Shown piece by piece: positions 8,973-17,756 of a stretch of 64,000 nucleotides of DNA. This DNA is from Motiliproteus sp041586735 (GTDB lineage Bacteria > Pseudomonadota > Gammaproteobacteria > Pseudomonadales > Balneatricaceae), in assembly GCA_041586735.1 (NCBI GenBank), contig JBFGZQ010000003.1, positions 62,001 to 126,000 on the forward strand, written 5' to 3'. The notes beneath the pieces were generated by a model. It did no database searches, had not been told where the DNA came from, and was given only the letters and a program-made list of their open reading frames with translations. Numbering within the stretch: the first letter of the stretch is position 1; every line of letters starts with the position of its first letter. The position numbers and the translations under genes are program-made.

Positions 8973-9893
8973 TTAAGCGAAGGCTTTTTCCAGCGGTGGT
9001 ACCACCTGCTTCTTACGGCTCAACACCCCTTCCAACCAGGATTGACCGGCCACGACTGAGGTATTGAACGCCTTCTCAATCAAGGCCAGATCCTCCCCCA
9101 CCACCAGCAGCTCAGATCCCTCTTTCATGATATCCGTCAGCAGCAAGCAGACACTGTGGCGATCGCCCTCGAGCTTGAGCTGGGCGATATCGGCCTGCAA
9201 GGCGTCCTTGATATTATCGAAGACCGACAGGTCGACGGTCTCCAGCTGACCGATGCCCACCCGCTTGCCATTCATGTCAAAATCCTTGAAATCCCGTAGC
9301 ACCAGCTCCCGTACCGGGGTACCCTCAACGTTGGACTTGACCTTAAACATCTCCACGCCGTAGGCCTTGTAGTCGTCGATAGCGGCGATCTTTGCCAGTG
9401 CTTCCACCGCTTTGATATCAAGATCGGTGCAGGTCGGCGACTTAAAGATCACCGTATCGCTGAGGATCGCACTCATCATAATGCCAGCGATATCCTGAGG
9501 GATGTCGACCTGGTAATAGTCGTACATCTCTTTGATGATGGTATTGGTGCAACCCACCGGACGAATCCAGCACTCCAACGGTGCCGAGGTGGTGATATCG
9601 CCCAATTTGTGATGATCGACAATACCCAGAACCGTCGCCTCTGACAGATCATCAGGGCTTTGCGCACGATCGGAGTGGTCGACGATATAAACGTTCTCAC
9701 CCGCGAACGAGGTCTTCAGCAACGGCGAGTCAACACCAAAGCGCTGCAAAATAAACGCGGTTTCAGGGTTGAGTTCGCCTTGACGGACCGCAAGCGCCGG
9801 TTCACCGATAGCATTTTTCAGGTACGCCAGCGAAAGTGCGGAACAGATGGAATCGCTATCCGGAATTTTGTGGCCCAGTACATATGCAGTCAT
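8973..9893 (-). CDS. ppaC: Manganese-dependent inorganic pyrophosphatase (family II)
   Basis: Cytoplasmic DHH-family enzyme of 306 aa that hydrolyses pyrophosphate. Family II signatures are GHKIPDSDSICSA at the N-terminus, VDHSD, and the DHH motif VDHHKLGD near residue 95. The C-terminal DHHA2 domain contains the conserved LSRKKQVVPPL segment near the end. The start at 9893 is chosen over an upstream in-frame start at 9950 because GGAGG lies directly in front and because the protein then begins MTAYVLGHK, like known PpaC proteins. It is a single gene. Family II enzymes are scattered in gammaproteobacteria, sometimes beside the usual Ppa. Confidence 0.93.
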   Translation of the reverse strand: MTAYVLGHKIPDSDSICSALSLAYLKNAIGEPALAVRQGELNPETAFILQRFGVDSPLLKTSFAGENVYIVDHSDRAQSPDDLSEATVLGIVDHHKLGDITTSAPLECWIRPVGCTNTIIKEMYDYYQVDIPQDIAGIMMSAILSDTVIFKSPTCTDLDIKAVEALAKIAAIDDYKAYGVEMFKVKSNVEGTPVRELVLRDFKDFDMNGKRVGIGQLETVDLSVFDNIKDALQADIAQLKLEGDRHSVCLLLTDIMKEGSELLVVGEDLALIEKAFNTSVVAGQSWLEGVLSRKKQVVPPLEKAFA

Positions 9894-9971
9894 AACTACC
9901 TCCAATAAATTGGCGCGCACTATAACAAAAAAAACCACCCCATCCGTCAAGACATTGGTCGACAGGACATA

Positions 9972-10400
9972 TTAGCGTTTATGGCGTTGCAGCCAGAGTT
10001 GGTAGCCCCTGTCTGGCCAGTAACTTTGGAAATAAGCGATCGTCTGGCTGACCTGCTCTTCGGTGAGCACCGTTTTCCATGCAGGCATCTTCCCCTGGGT
10101 ACCGTCAAGGATCGTGTTGAGCAGTTGTGGATAGGGATGGTGCCAGGCATGAGCGCTGCCATTTAACGGTGGCGGCGGGTAAAAACCCTGCGCATCCGGT
10201 TTTACCCAATCGGCAGCACCCTCGGCTTTGCTGCCGTGACAAGCGGCGCAATGGGTTGAGAACAGCTGCTGACCCGCTTGGACCTGTGTCTGGCTATACC
10301 AGCGCTGGGTAGCCGGATCGTTAGTCCAGGGAATACCAGATTCTGCGCAGCTTGCGAGCAGCGGCACCCACATCCATAGCCCATGTCGAGCAATGTTCAT
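9972..10400 (-). CDS. Small c-type cytochrome lipoprotein in the copper locus
   Basis: Periplasmic monohaem cytochrome c of 142 aa. The N-terminal hydrophobic stretch ends in a lipobox-like LLASC, suggesting a lipid-anchored protein. The haem site is CAACH, and the distal Met is probably in GKMPAWK, followed by the usual C-terminal helix (QTIAYFQSYWP). The start at 10400 is chosen because AGGA lies 9 nt upstream; an ATG at 10409 would sit right on that ribosome site. It is the last gene of merR-copA-cupredoxin-cytochrome, with 35 bp before it. It may take electrons from periplasmic copper chemistry, but no function is proven by sequence. Confidence 0.8.
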   Translation of the reverse strand: MNIARHGLWMWVPLLASCAESGIPWTNDPATQRWYSQTQVQAGQQLFSTHCAACHGSKAEGAADWVKPDAQGFYPPPPLNGSAHAWHHPYPQLLNTILDGTQGKMPAWKTVLTEEQVSQTIAYFQSYWPDRGYQLWLQRHKR

Positions 10401-10435
10401 AATACTCATTCCTGATTACCCATAATCTTCAGTAA

Positions 10436-10816
10436 TCACAGCTGTCTTCGGGTACCTGTGACCTCCAGCGAGCCTCTATACATGTGCATCTGGCAGCTGA
10501 AACTGTAAATACCGGGGGTGGTGGGAGAGATGACGATCTCTTTAATCTCTCCCAGAGGTAGCTCGGCGCTGATATCCAGACCCTCGAAGATAACCGTGGC
10601 GGCGCAAGCCGACGGGTCTTGGCGTAAAAAGCGCAGCCTGGTCGGCTGGTTAGCGGGGACACGGATATGATCAGGACTGTAAACACCATTTTCGACCCGT
10701 ATCTGTAGCGCACCCGCATCAAGCTGAACGGCCGCTGCAGTCCGATAGAGCCAGAACCACCAGACGATCGCCGCCATCAGTAGCAGACCTGAGACATTGA
10801 TAATTAACGTGGTCAT
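10436..10816 (-). CDS. Membrane-anchored cupredoxin-domain protein
   Basis: Small protein of 126 aa with one N-terminal membrane segment (about residues 5-24) and a periplasmic cupredoxin-like domain. The C-terminal FSCQMHMYRG holds a Cys, His and Met cluster that resembles the type-1 copper loop of cupredoxins, although an obvious upstream His ligand is not seen, so copper binding may be atypical. Its ATG overlaps the copA stop in an ATGA arrangement, so the two are translationally coupled. It is probably a periplasmic copper acceptor or chaperone working with the CopA pump. Confidence 0.75.
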   Translation of the reverse strand: MTTLIINVSGLLLMAAIVWWFWLYRTAAAVQLDAGALQIRVENGVYSPDHIRVPANQPTRLRFLRQDPSACAATVIFEGLDISAELPLGEIKEIVISPTTPGIYSFSCQMHMYRGSLEVTGTRRQL

Positions 10817-13764
10817 GAGCGTATCTCCGTTGTTATTGCCGCGCGGGCTTCGTCTTGAGCTTCGGCCGTCTCACGACGACTGGCTTTAAAAAACCGCAAC
10901 CGGTTGGCGTTGCTGACCACCGTCACCGATGACAGTGACATCGCCACGCCAGCAATGACTGGATTAAGCAGCAGGCCGGTCAGCGGAAAGAGCGCACCGG
11001 CGGCGATCGGGATCCCGAGGCTATTGTAAGCAAACGCCCCCCATAGATTCTGCTTGATATTTTTCAACGTAGCCCTGCTCAACTCGATGGCATCGGCGAT
11101 ACCATGCAAAGAGCCGCGCATCAGGGTGATGTCGGCGCTTTCGATCGCCACATCGGTGCCCGAGCCGATGGCAAAACCGACATCCGCCTGCGACAGCGCC
11201 GGGGCATCGTTGATACCATCGCCCGCCATCCCGACGACTTCGCCCTGTGCTTGCAAGCGCCTTATTTCGGCCAGCTTATCTTCGGGCAGCAGTTGCGCGC
11301 GGAAATCATCGATACCGGTGGCCTGCGCTACAGCCGCTGCTGTTGCTTGGTTATCACCCGTCAGCATCAACACCTTGATGCCATCGTGTTGCAATCGCTG
11401 GATAGCGGCCAGGGCATCGGGCTTGAGCGGATCGGCAATACCGAACAGTGCGCCCAGTTGCCCATCAATGGCCATATACACCACCGTTCGTGCCTGCTGC
11501 TCCCAGCTCAGCGCCAGATCTTCTGCTCGGTTCAGATCAACACCGGCTTGCGCCATCATACGCGGATTGCCGATCAGCACCCTCTGGCCTTTGATAACGG
11601 CCTGGAGTCCCAGACCGGATAATGCTTCGAACTGTTCCAGGTCCTGGTCCGGGCTCAGATCTAGCGTATAGGTTTGGGCGTGAGTTTGGACATAGGTCTT
11701 AGCATAATCGACCAGCGCTTCGCCGAGCGGGTGTTCGGAGCGGCTTTCCAGCGCATGAATAAGCGCAAGCGTTTGCGTCTCGCTCAACGGGCCATAGAGT
11801 TGCACGTCTGTGACCTCGGGTTGACCAGCAGTCAGGGTGCCGGTCTTGTCCACCACCACGGTGGTCAGGCGACTGGCTTTTTGCAGCGCCTCGCCGTTAC
11901 GGATCAAAATACCGTGCTCGGCCGCCTTGCCGACGCCAATCATGGTAGAGATCGGCGTAGCCAGCCCCAGCGCGCAGGGACAGGCGATGATCAACACCGT
12001 GGTGGCGGTCACCAGCATATAAACGATCTGCGGCTCCGGTCCGACGTTGTACCAGATCAATGCGGTAGCGACCGCAATCAACAGCACCACGGGGACGAAG
12101 ATAGATGCGATCTGATCGGCTAGACGGCTGATCGGCGGCTTGCTGTTCTGGGCCTTGCGAACCATCTCGATAATCTGTGCCAGCAGGGTCGCCTTGCCCA
12201 CCCGGGTGGCTTTGAAGGTTAGCGCACCGCTACGATTCAGGGTGCCCGCAGACAACTCGTCGCCGGCGGTTTTCTTAACCGGCATCGGCTCCCCGGTCAG
12301 CATCGATTCGTCCAGGGTACTCTGCCCCTCGGTGACCAGGCCATCGACGGGGATCTGCTCACCGGGACGCACCTGGATCAGATCATCCTGCTGCACCTGA
12401 TCGATCGGTATCTGCTGGAACTCGCGCTTCCCTGACTCTGCTGTTCTGAGTACGCGAGCGGTCTTGGTACGCAGATCCAGCAAGCGTTTAATCGCCTGGC
12501 TAGTGCGGCCGCGGGCTTTGAGCTCCAGTGCCTGGCCGAGATTGATCAGCCCGATGATCATCGCCGCCGCTTCAAAGTAGAGCCCGCGTGCCGTTTCCGG
12601 CAGGATCTCCGGCATCAGCACCACCACCATCGAATAGAACCAGGCGGCACCGGTACCGGTGGCGATCAGGGTATCCATGTTGGCGTTGTGGTGGGTAAAG
12701 GCTTTCCAGGCACCAATATAGAAATGCCGCCCTGCGGTTAACAGCACAGCCAGAGTCAGCAATCCCACAAGGCCCCAGACACCGCGCTCTGTCATTGAAG
12801 AGACACTCATCTCATGCACCAGGCCTATCACCATCAGCGGCACGCCCAGACCTAGGCCGATCGTGGTATTGATGATCTTGCGTCGGTACTCGGCGGCCTC
12901 GTTGGCTTCCTTCTGCCATTCGGCCTGCTCAGGATCGAGGATTTCGCTACCGCCGTAGCCAGCAGCTTCGATCGCCTCAAGCAACGCCGCAGTTTTCATC
13001 CTACCTGCCACCAAGGCGCTGCGACTGCCAAAGTTAACATCTACCCGAGTCACCCCCGGCACGGTATTGATGGCATCCTCGATACTCTTAACACAGCCGG
13101 CGCAGGTGATGCCTTCCAGTGCCAGGTGAATCTGCGGGTCGTCAACTGCTGGCTTCTGGACGGATGAAGCACTGGCCTGCGACTCTGCAGATTTAGTCGA
13201 TGGCGATGGTCCATTGGCTACAGTCGAGGCTATGTTCTCAGGTCCTGCGTTCTCAGGTCCTGCGTTCTCAGGCTCTGCTTTCTCTGGTTCTGCGTTCAAA
13301 GACAAGGCACTCTCGGGTTGTTCTTTTTCAGACAAGCCGAGCAGTTTAATGCCGTAGCCTAGGCGAGAGATGATGTCGATCAGCTGCGGCGAATCCAACT
13401 GGCTCGTCACCGTCAGGGTCTTGGCGTTAAAATCCGTGTCGGCCTCCGCCCGTGGGTCTTGCTCAACCAGGGCTTTGCGCACTTTATTCAGGCAACCGTT
13501 GCACTTGACCCCTTCAACCTGGAACTGCTGTTGAACGGGCAAGAAGGGACGGGCCTGGTAGCCCAGCTCCTGAACGCTCGCGATGATCTGCTCTGAGCTC
13601 AGCAACGAGTGTATCTGGGCGATCATGCTATTAAGATCGACATTGATTTCGACTTCTGGGTCAGACTCCTGCAGCAACCTACGAATCTTATTCACGCAAC
13701 CGTTGCAACTCACGCCTTGCAGAGACAAGGTGATTAATAGGGGGGACGTTTTTACTTCAACCAT
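10813..13764 (-). CDS. copA: Cu(I)-translocating P1B-type ATPase with three metal-binding domains
   Basis: Inner-membrane copper exporter of 983 aa. Three heavy-metal-associated domains precede the pump core: GVSCNGCVNK (about residues 15-25), GVKCNGCLNK (about 83-93) and GITCAGCVKS (about 215-225). The core shows TGEPMPV, the ion-path CPCALG, the phosphorylation site DKTGTLT, and GDGINDAPALSQADVG. Two CNGC-type sites are less usual than CxxC with A or S. The second and third domains are joined by a low-complexity Glu/Pro/Asn linker encoded by a DNA tandem repeat. ATG 13764 is preferred to a TTG at 13797; it overlaps the merR stop by 8 bp. Confidence 0.93.
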   Translation of the reverse strand: MVEVKTSPLLITLSLQGVSCNGCVNKIRRLLQESDPEVEINVDLNSMIAQIHSLLSSEQIIASVQELGYQARPFLPVQQQFQVEGVKCNGCLNKVRKALVEQDPRAEADTDFNAKTLTVTSQLDSPQLIDIISRLGYGIKLLGLSEKEQPESALSLNAEPEKAEPENAGPENAGPENIASTVANGPSPSTKSAESQASASSVQKPAVDDPQIHLALEGITCAGCVKSIEDAINTVPGVTRVDVNFGSRSALVAGRMKTAALLEAIEAAGYGGSEILDPEQAEWQKEANEAAEYRRKIINTTIGLGLGVPLMVIGLVHEMSVSSMTERGVWGLVGLLTLAVLLTAGRHFYIGAWKAFTHHNANMDTLIATGTGAAWFYSMVVVLMPEILPETARGLYFEAAAMIIGLINLGQALELKARGRTSQAIKRLLDLRTKTARVLRTAESGKREFQQIPIDQVQQDDLIQVRPGEQIPVDGLVTEGQSTLDESMLTGEPMPVKKTAGDELSAGTLNRSGALTFKATRVGKATLLAQIIEMVRKAQNSKPPISRLADQIASIFVPVVLLIAVATALIWYNVGPEPQIVYMLVTATTVLIIACPCALGLATPISTMIGVGKAAEHGILIRNGEALQKASRLTTVVVDKTGTLTAGQPEVTDVQLYGPLSETQTLALIHALESRSEHPLGEALVDYAKTYVQTHAQTYTLDLSPDQDLEQFEALSGLGLQAVIKGQRVLIGNPRMMAQAGVDLNRAEDLALSWEQQARTVVYMAIDGQLGALFGIADPLKPDALAAIQRLQHDGIKVLMLTGDNQATAAAVAQATGIDDFRAQLLPEDKLAEIRRLQAQGEVVGMAGDGINDAPALSQADVGFAIGSGTDVAIESADITLMRGSLHGIADAIELSRATLKNIKQNLWGAFAYNSLGIPIAAGALFPLTGLLLNPVIAGVAMSLSSVTVVSNANRLRFFKASRRETAEAQDEARAAITTEIRS
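13234..13293. repeat. 15-bp tandem repeat inside copA (linker)
   Basis: Four consecutive 15-bp units (13234-13248, 13249-13263, 13264-13278, 13279-13293). The first two are identical and the others diverge by a few bases. In frame they encode AEPEN/AGPEN-type pentapeptides of the linker between the second and third metal-binding domains, so copy number could vary without frameshift. Confidence 0.85.
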
Positions 13765-14182
13765 GATCCCGTTCCTCTTGGCTATTCCAGTGTTCAATCA
13801 ACGGACAGATGGCATCGTCATCTGGCACTCCGTCGGACATCTCTTCCCAAGCCAGCATCGCTTGTTCCATTCTTGTTAATTGCTGCTGCAGCTCGGCAAT
13901 CTGCTCGCGAACCTTAGGCAGGTACCGCGCCATCAGCCCACGAACCGTAGGACAGGGGGAGGTTCCGCTATGCTCATGATGGACAATCGTTTCAATGTCA
14001 TGCAGGCTAAAACCCAATAGCCGTGCTTTCTGGATAAAACGCAGATGTTTAAGGGCGGTACCATCGTAGAGTTGATAGCCGTTATCGGGGTCGCGCCTGG
14101 GTTTGAGTAGCCCGACTCGCGTATAGTGGCGCACCGTATCGGCAGTAACGCCGGCTCGTTTAGCAAGCTCGCTCACTTTCAT
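13757..14182 (-). CDS. MerR-family metal-responsive regulator of the copA operon
   Basis: MerR-type activator of 141 aa. The N-terminal winged helix begins MKVSELAKRAGVTADTVRHY, followed by GFSLHDIETI and a coiled-coil dimerisation helix. The C-terminal region has two Cys-Pro sites (SPCPTV and ICPLIEHW) about 40-50 residues apart, as in metal-sensing MerR proteins of the Cu/Zn/Cd group. It is the first gene of the operon and overlaps copA, so it probably controls itself and copA through the promoter at 14225-14256. ATG 14182 is used; a GTG at 14194 is also in frame. Copper is inferred from the target genes; the Cys-Pro arrangement is not the standard CueR CxxxxxxxC loop. Confidence 0.85.
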   Translation of the reverse strand: MKVSELAKRAGVTADTVRHYTRVGLLKPRRDPDNGYQLYDGTALKHLRFIQKARLLGFSLHDIETIVHHEHSGTSPCPTVRGLMARYLPKVREQIAELQQQLTRMEQAMLAWEEMSDGVPDDDAICPLIEHWNSQEERDHG

Positions 14183-14224
14183 CGTGATGTTCACCCGTGC
14201 ATCTATTTATCTAAACTATACCTG

Positions 14225-14256
14225 AGTCTAAAACCTAAGTGCTACACACAGGTCAA
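14225..14256 (-). promoter_or_regulatory. MerR-type promoter/operator of merR-copA
   Basis: On the minus strand TTGACC (14251-14256) and TAGACT (14225-14230) are 20 bp apart, longer than the 17-bp optimum and typical of promoters twisted open by MerR proteins. The spacer overlaps a dyad with ACCT/AGGT ends at 14233-14253. It lies 43 bp upstream of the regulator start. Confidence 0.6.
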
Positions 14257-14631
14257 GAGTAAGTTTTATTCACTGGGTATATCAACGAACCTTGGCTTGT
14301 TCTTGTTAACGTCCCCCACCACCCGGCATGAACCGGGCGAGAGTCGTGACTGAGTGTGAGTTCGATAATCAGCAGTTCAATAAAAGTCGGAATTGAACGC
14401 GAGGGTAGCGTGCGACTTAAAAATGTTATCCAATGACACAGGGTATTGGGGATGTGTGCGCATCCTTTGTGATCCATGGCGGTCACCGGAAGAGCGTGTT
14501 TCTTTCTGGAGGCGCGGCAGCCCTCTTCTGGCCGCTCTGTCAACGCTTTTTTATTTCAATTCTGTTCTATCTGATCCTCTGTTTTGTAGCTGAAACTCTA
14601 AACTCTAGTTCCACAACGTATGGAGCCCAAA
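14257..14631. other. Non-coding gap between merR promoter and DUF3141 gene
   Basis: I see no convincing gene here. Short open frames on both strands lack ribosome sites and recognisable families. A GGAG at 14622-14625 serves the downstream gene. The stretch is the left boundary of the PhaC-like/IS630 island inside the copper region, but no terminal inverted repeat or target duplication could be recognised by eye. Confidence 0.4.
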
Positions 14632-16866
14632 ATGAATTCACTGATATCACCGCCTTCCGGAGCCGTGCTGCCTTTTATGGATCCGTTCGGTTTAGGGCGC
14701 TCCGCCTTCAACTACTGGCAGGATACGCTGGAGCGTAGCGTGCTCTACATGGATGTCATGCGCCATCGGGGTAACCAGTACCTCGAGCATATCGAGAAGA
14801 CCAAGCCCAACGTACTGCGCTTCGAGACCGAGATGCTGATGGACGGTCGCGAGCTGCCGCGGCCGGTCAATTATGAACTGCTGCGGATCCTGCCCCCCGC
14901 AGGCATCAAGATCGACCCGCTGAGGCGACCTTTCGTGGTAGTGGATCCGCGTGCTGGACATGGCCCCGGCATCGGAGGCTTCAAGCCCGACAGCGAGATC
15001 GGCGTTGCCCTTCGCGCCGGGCATCCCTGCTACTTCATCGGTTTTCTAGCCTACCCAGAGCTGGGGCAAACGGTGGAGGACGTGGTCGAGGGGGAGATCG
15101 CGTTCCTGCGTCATATCATCAAACGTCATCCGGAAACCTCGGAAAAGCCCATCGTGGTGGGCAATTGCCAGGCTGGCTGGCAGATCATGATGGCCGCAGC
15201 TCTGGAGCCGGACCTCTTCGGCCCCATCCTGATCGCCGGCTCTCCACTTTCCTATTGGGCCGGCGAACGCGGCAAGGCACCAATGCGCTACACCGGCGGC
15301 CTGGCCGGCGGTAGCTGGATAACCTCGCTGTTGAGCGACCTGGGCAGTGGGCTGTTCGACGGTGCCGGGCTGGTGCAGAACTTCGAAAAGCTCGATCCGG
15401 CAAACACCCTGTGGACCAAGCAGTACAGCTTGTTCAGCAAGGTGGAGACCGAGGGCAGGCGCTATCTGGAGTTTGAGCGCTGGTGGGGTGGCCATGTGGT
15501 GCTCGGCGGTGAGGAGATCCAGTATATCGTCGACAACCTGTTCATCGGCAACCGACTCTCCACCGCTCAGTTGGTAACCTCCGACGGGCGGCGCATCGAC
15601 CTGCGCAACGTGCGCTCGCCGGTGGTAGTGTTCTGCTCGCGGGGCGACGACATCACGCCGCCGCCCCAAGCCTTGGGCTGGGTGAGCGACCTCTATGAAG
15701 GGGTCGAGGACATCATCGCCAACGAGCAGACCATCGTCTACTGCGTGCATGACACCTCCGGTCATCTGGGGATCTTCGTCTCAGGCAGCGTCTCGCGCAA
15801 GGAACATACCGAGTTCACCGCCAACATGGACTACATCGACGTGCTACCGCCGGGACTCTACGAAACCTCGATTTCCCGCGCCGATGAGCGCAGCGATGCC
15901 GAACTGATCGAGCGCGAGTACCTGCTGGAGTTCACACCGCGCACCTTGGAGGAGCTTGACCGAGAGATCCAGCATCGTCCCGAAGATGACAGCCGCTTCG
16001 CCACTGTGGCCCGCATCTCCGAGATCAATCTGGGCCTCTATCGCTTGTTCATGCAGCCCTGGGTCCGCGCGGTGGCGACGCCCGAGTCGGCTAAATGGAT
16101 GCGGCGCATGCATCCTAACCGCCTGAGCTATGAACTACTTTCCGACCGCAACCTGCTGACGGGGCCACTGCCGATGCTGGCCGAGAAGGTACGGGCCGAT
16201 CGGCATCCGGTCGGTGAGGACAATGTCTTCCGCATGGCCGAAAGTCTCTTTTCCGACCAGATCACCCGCGGCCTCAATGCCTGGCGCGACCTGCGCGACA
16301 AGTCCGCCGAGCAGCTCTTTCTGAATATCTATGGCCAGCCGCTGCTACAGGCTCTCGTCGGTCTCGGCGGCAGCGCCCACGTGCATCGCCGCCGCCCCGG
16401 CGCCGAGCCGGAGCATCGTCGCTTCATCGAGAGCCAGCGTGCCGAGCTGCGCGTTCGTGTCGCCGAGGGTGGTGAGCATGAGGCGATGATGCGCTCGATC
16501 ATCTATGTGTTGGGAGGGGCGCCTGCCACCGACGAACGCAATTTCAAGCGGATGCGCGCCGCGCGTGCGAAGCTTGAGCCAGGCATTCCGCTGGCCGACT
16601 TCAAGCACCTGCTTCGCGAGCAGTTCTTCATGCTCAAACATGACCGGGAGGCGGCGCTAGAAGCGATCCCGACCCTGCTCAAGGGGCAGAGCGCCGCTGA
16701 GATCGATGCGCATATCGAGCACATCAAGCATGTGCTGGAGGCCAGTGGTGAGCTCAGCGCCCATGCCGAGAATCGCTTCGAGCGCATCAAGACTCTGTTT
16801 CTACGCGCCCAGCTGACGACGCCCAGGGTGCAGTCTCAGTCCAGTGAAGCCATACCGAACGCTTAG
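14632..16866 (+). CDS. DUF3141 protein, PHA-synthase-like alpha/beta hydrolase
   Basis: Large protein of 744 aa related to the DUF3141 family, whose core resembles class III PHA synthases. A lipase-box-like GNCQAG places Cys179 as nucleophile; Asp339 or Asp340 (SRGDDITPP) and His378 (TSGHLGIF) would complete a Cys-Asp-His triad. The C-terminal half, from about residue 430, is helical and charged with no recognised domain. ATG 14632 has GGAG 6 nt upstream; another ATG is at 14620. No signal peptide or PHA genes are nearby. It is opposite in strand to the surrounding copper genes, appears more GC-rich, and is followed by a transposase remnant, all suggesting lateral arrival. True catalytic function is unknown. 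Confidence 0.8.
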   Translation: MNSLISPPSGAVLPFMDPFGLGRSAFNYWQDTLERSVLYMDVMRHRGNQYLEHIEKTKPNVLRFETEMLMDGRELPRPVNYELLRILPPAGIKIDPLRRPFVVVDPRAGHGPGIGGFKPDSEIGVALRAGHPCYFIGFLAYPELGQTVEDVVEGEIAFLRHIIKRHPETSEKPIVVGNCQAGWQIMMAAALEPDLFGPILIAGSPLSYWAGERGKAPMRYTGGLAGGSWITSLLSDLGSGLFDGAGLVQNFEKLDPANTLWTKQYSLFSKVETEGRRYLEFERWWGGHVVLGGEEIQYIVDNLFIGNRLSTAQLVTSDGRRIDLRNVRSPVVVFCSRGDDITPPPQALGWVSDLYEGVEDIIANEQTIVYCVHDTSGHLGIFVSGSVSRKEHTEFTANMDYIDVLPPGLYETSISRADERSDAELIEREYLLEFTPRTLEELDREIQHRPEDDSRFATVARISEINLGLYRLFMQPWVRAVATPESAKWMRRMHPNRLSYELLSDRNLLTGPLPMLAEKVRADRHPVGEDNVFRMAESLFSDQITRGLNAWRDLRDKSAEQLFLNIYGQPLLQALVGLGGSAHVHRRRPGAEPEHRRFIESQRAELRVRVAEGGEHEAMMRSIIYVLGGAPATDERNFKRMRAARAKLEPGIPLADFKHLLREQFFMLKHDREAALEAIPTLLKGQSAAEIDAHIEHIKHVLEASGELSAHAENRFERIKTLFLRAQLTTPRVQSQSSEAIPNA

Positions 16867-16883
16867 GAGGCTGACCAAGAATA

Positions 16884-17234
16884 GTGACAGCGAAAGTACT
16901 GCTTCGCTTCATGAAGCGCCTGATAAAGGACGCTGGGCGCAAAATCTTTCTCGTTCTGGATAACTTACGTGTACATCACGCCAAGTTGGTTAAGGCCTGG
17001 CTGACAAGGTACCTAGAGAGGATTGAAGTCTTCTATTTACCGGCCTACTCACCAGATTTAAACCCAGATGAGTATCTGAACTATGACTTGAAAGCAGGGA
17101 TACGCAGTTCATCTCCGGCCAGAAATCAAGAGGAGCTAGCGAACAAGGTACGGAGTCACATGCGGATGCTGCAGAAGAAGCCTGAGAGGGTAGCAAAGTA
17201 CTTCGAGCATCCCGCCATACGCTACGCTTCGTGA
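16884..17234 (+). pseudogene. IS630-family transposase, C-terminal remnant
   Basis: About 116 codons matching the last third of an IS630/Tc1-type DDE transposase. FLVLDNLRVHHAKLVKAWL carries the second catalytic Asp, and YLPAYSPDLNPDEYLN carries the final Glu. Full-length proteins of this type are roughly 340 aa; the helix-turn-helix and first Asp are missing. The remaining frame begins with GTG 17 bp after the DUF3141 stop. It is therefore inactive, and marks the right edge of the island inserted between the two copper gene blocks. No intact terminal repeats were recognised. Confidence 0.85.
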
Positions 17235-17252
17235 ATGTATTTGCCCGCCTGG

Positions 17253-17582
17253 TTAATACAAAAAATGGCGTCCAAACTCCTCGCTACGCATCCACTGCAA
17301 GCTTGGGCCATGATTTAACTCCAACCAATGGCGGGTCAACGTCATATTAGTCAGGATGATGAGGGTCCAGATCAGAGTCAGGACCCACGTATAATTGATC
17401 AGCGATAATTGACGTAAACGACTCCCTCGACGTTTACGCACCCAAATCGTATCCAGCAGGCCGATAAAGATGCCATTCAAAACCCCATTAACCAGTCCGA
17501 AGCTGATCCCTTCAGACAAAACGATACTGTATAAAACGCCGAACATGGACGAGGCGATAGTGATCACCAGCACCCGTTCCAT
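17253..17582 (-). CDS. Small membrane protein of unknown function, possibly truncated
   Basis: 109-aa protein with three or four hydrophobic segments (residues about 3-20, 22-40 and 60-80) separated by a basic stretch (VRKRRGSRLRQL). I do not recognise the family with certainty. The pattern of a short membrane domain followed by a charged segment recalls the N-terminal anchor of some class III adenylate cyclases, but no cyclase domain follows, so it could be a truncated remnant beside the IS630 fragment. ATG 17582 has AAGG upstream; GTG at 17612 is an alternative start. It is codirectional with the copper genes to its right. Confidence 0.45.
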   Translation of the reverse strand: MERVLVITIASSMFGVLYSIVLSEGISFGLVNGVLNGIFIGLLDTIWVRKRRGSRLRQLSLINYTWVLTLIWTLIILTNMTLTRHWLELNHGPSLQWMRSEEFGRHFLY

Positions 17583-17756
17583 GTCCCGCCTTCTCAGGTA
17601 ACCTATTAACACGGTTTATCATCCTTAGTATTATGCTATCAACGCTGGAAGAGTGTCAGCCAACACAGCCGGGAGGGGAATCCGGGCAGGTCAGCTGACG
17701 GGGGAACTCTACAAACCGCAAAGATTCCATCCTATGCGGTTCGAACTACCAGCAGG

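Noticed and set aside
11054..11671. 205-residue plus-strand frame
   Set aside because: Antisense to copA and low-complexity Ser/Ala/Pro; the P-type ATPase reading frame explains the region.
14253..14543. 96-residue minus-strand frame in the gap beside merR
   Set aside because: It overlaps the merR promoter, has no ribosome site and shows no recognisable domain.
15046..15765. 239-residue minus-strand frame
   Set aside because: Antisense to the GC-rich DUF3141 gene, where long spurious frames are expected; no ribosome site or motif.
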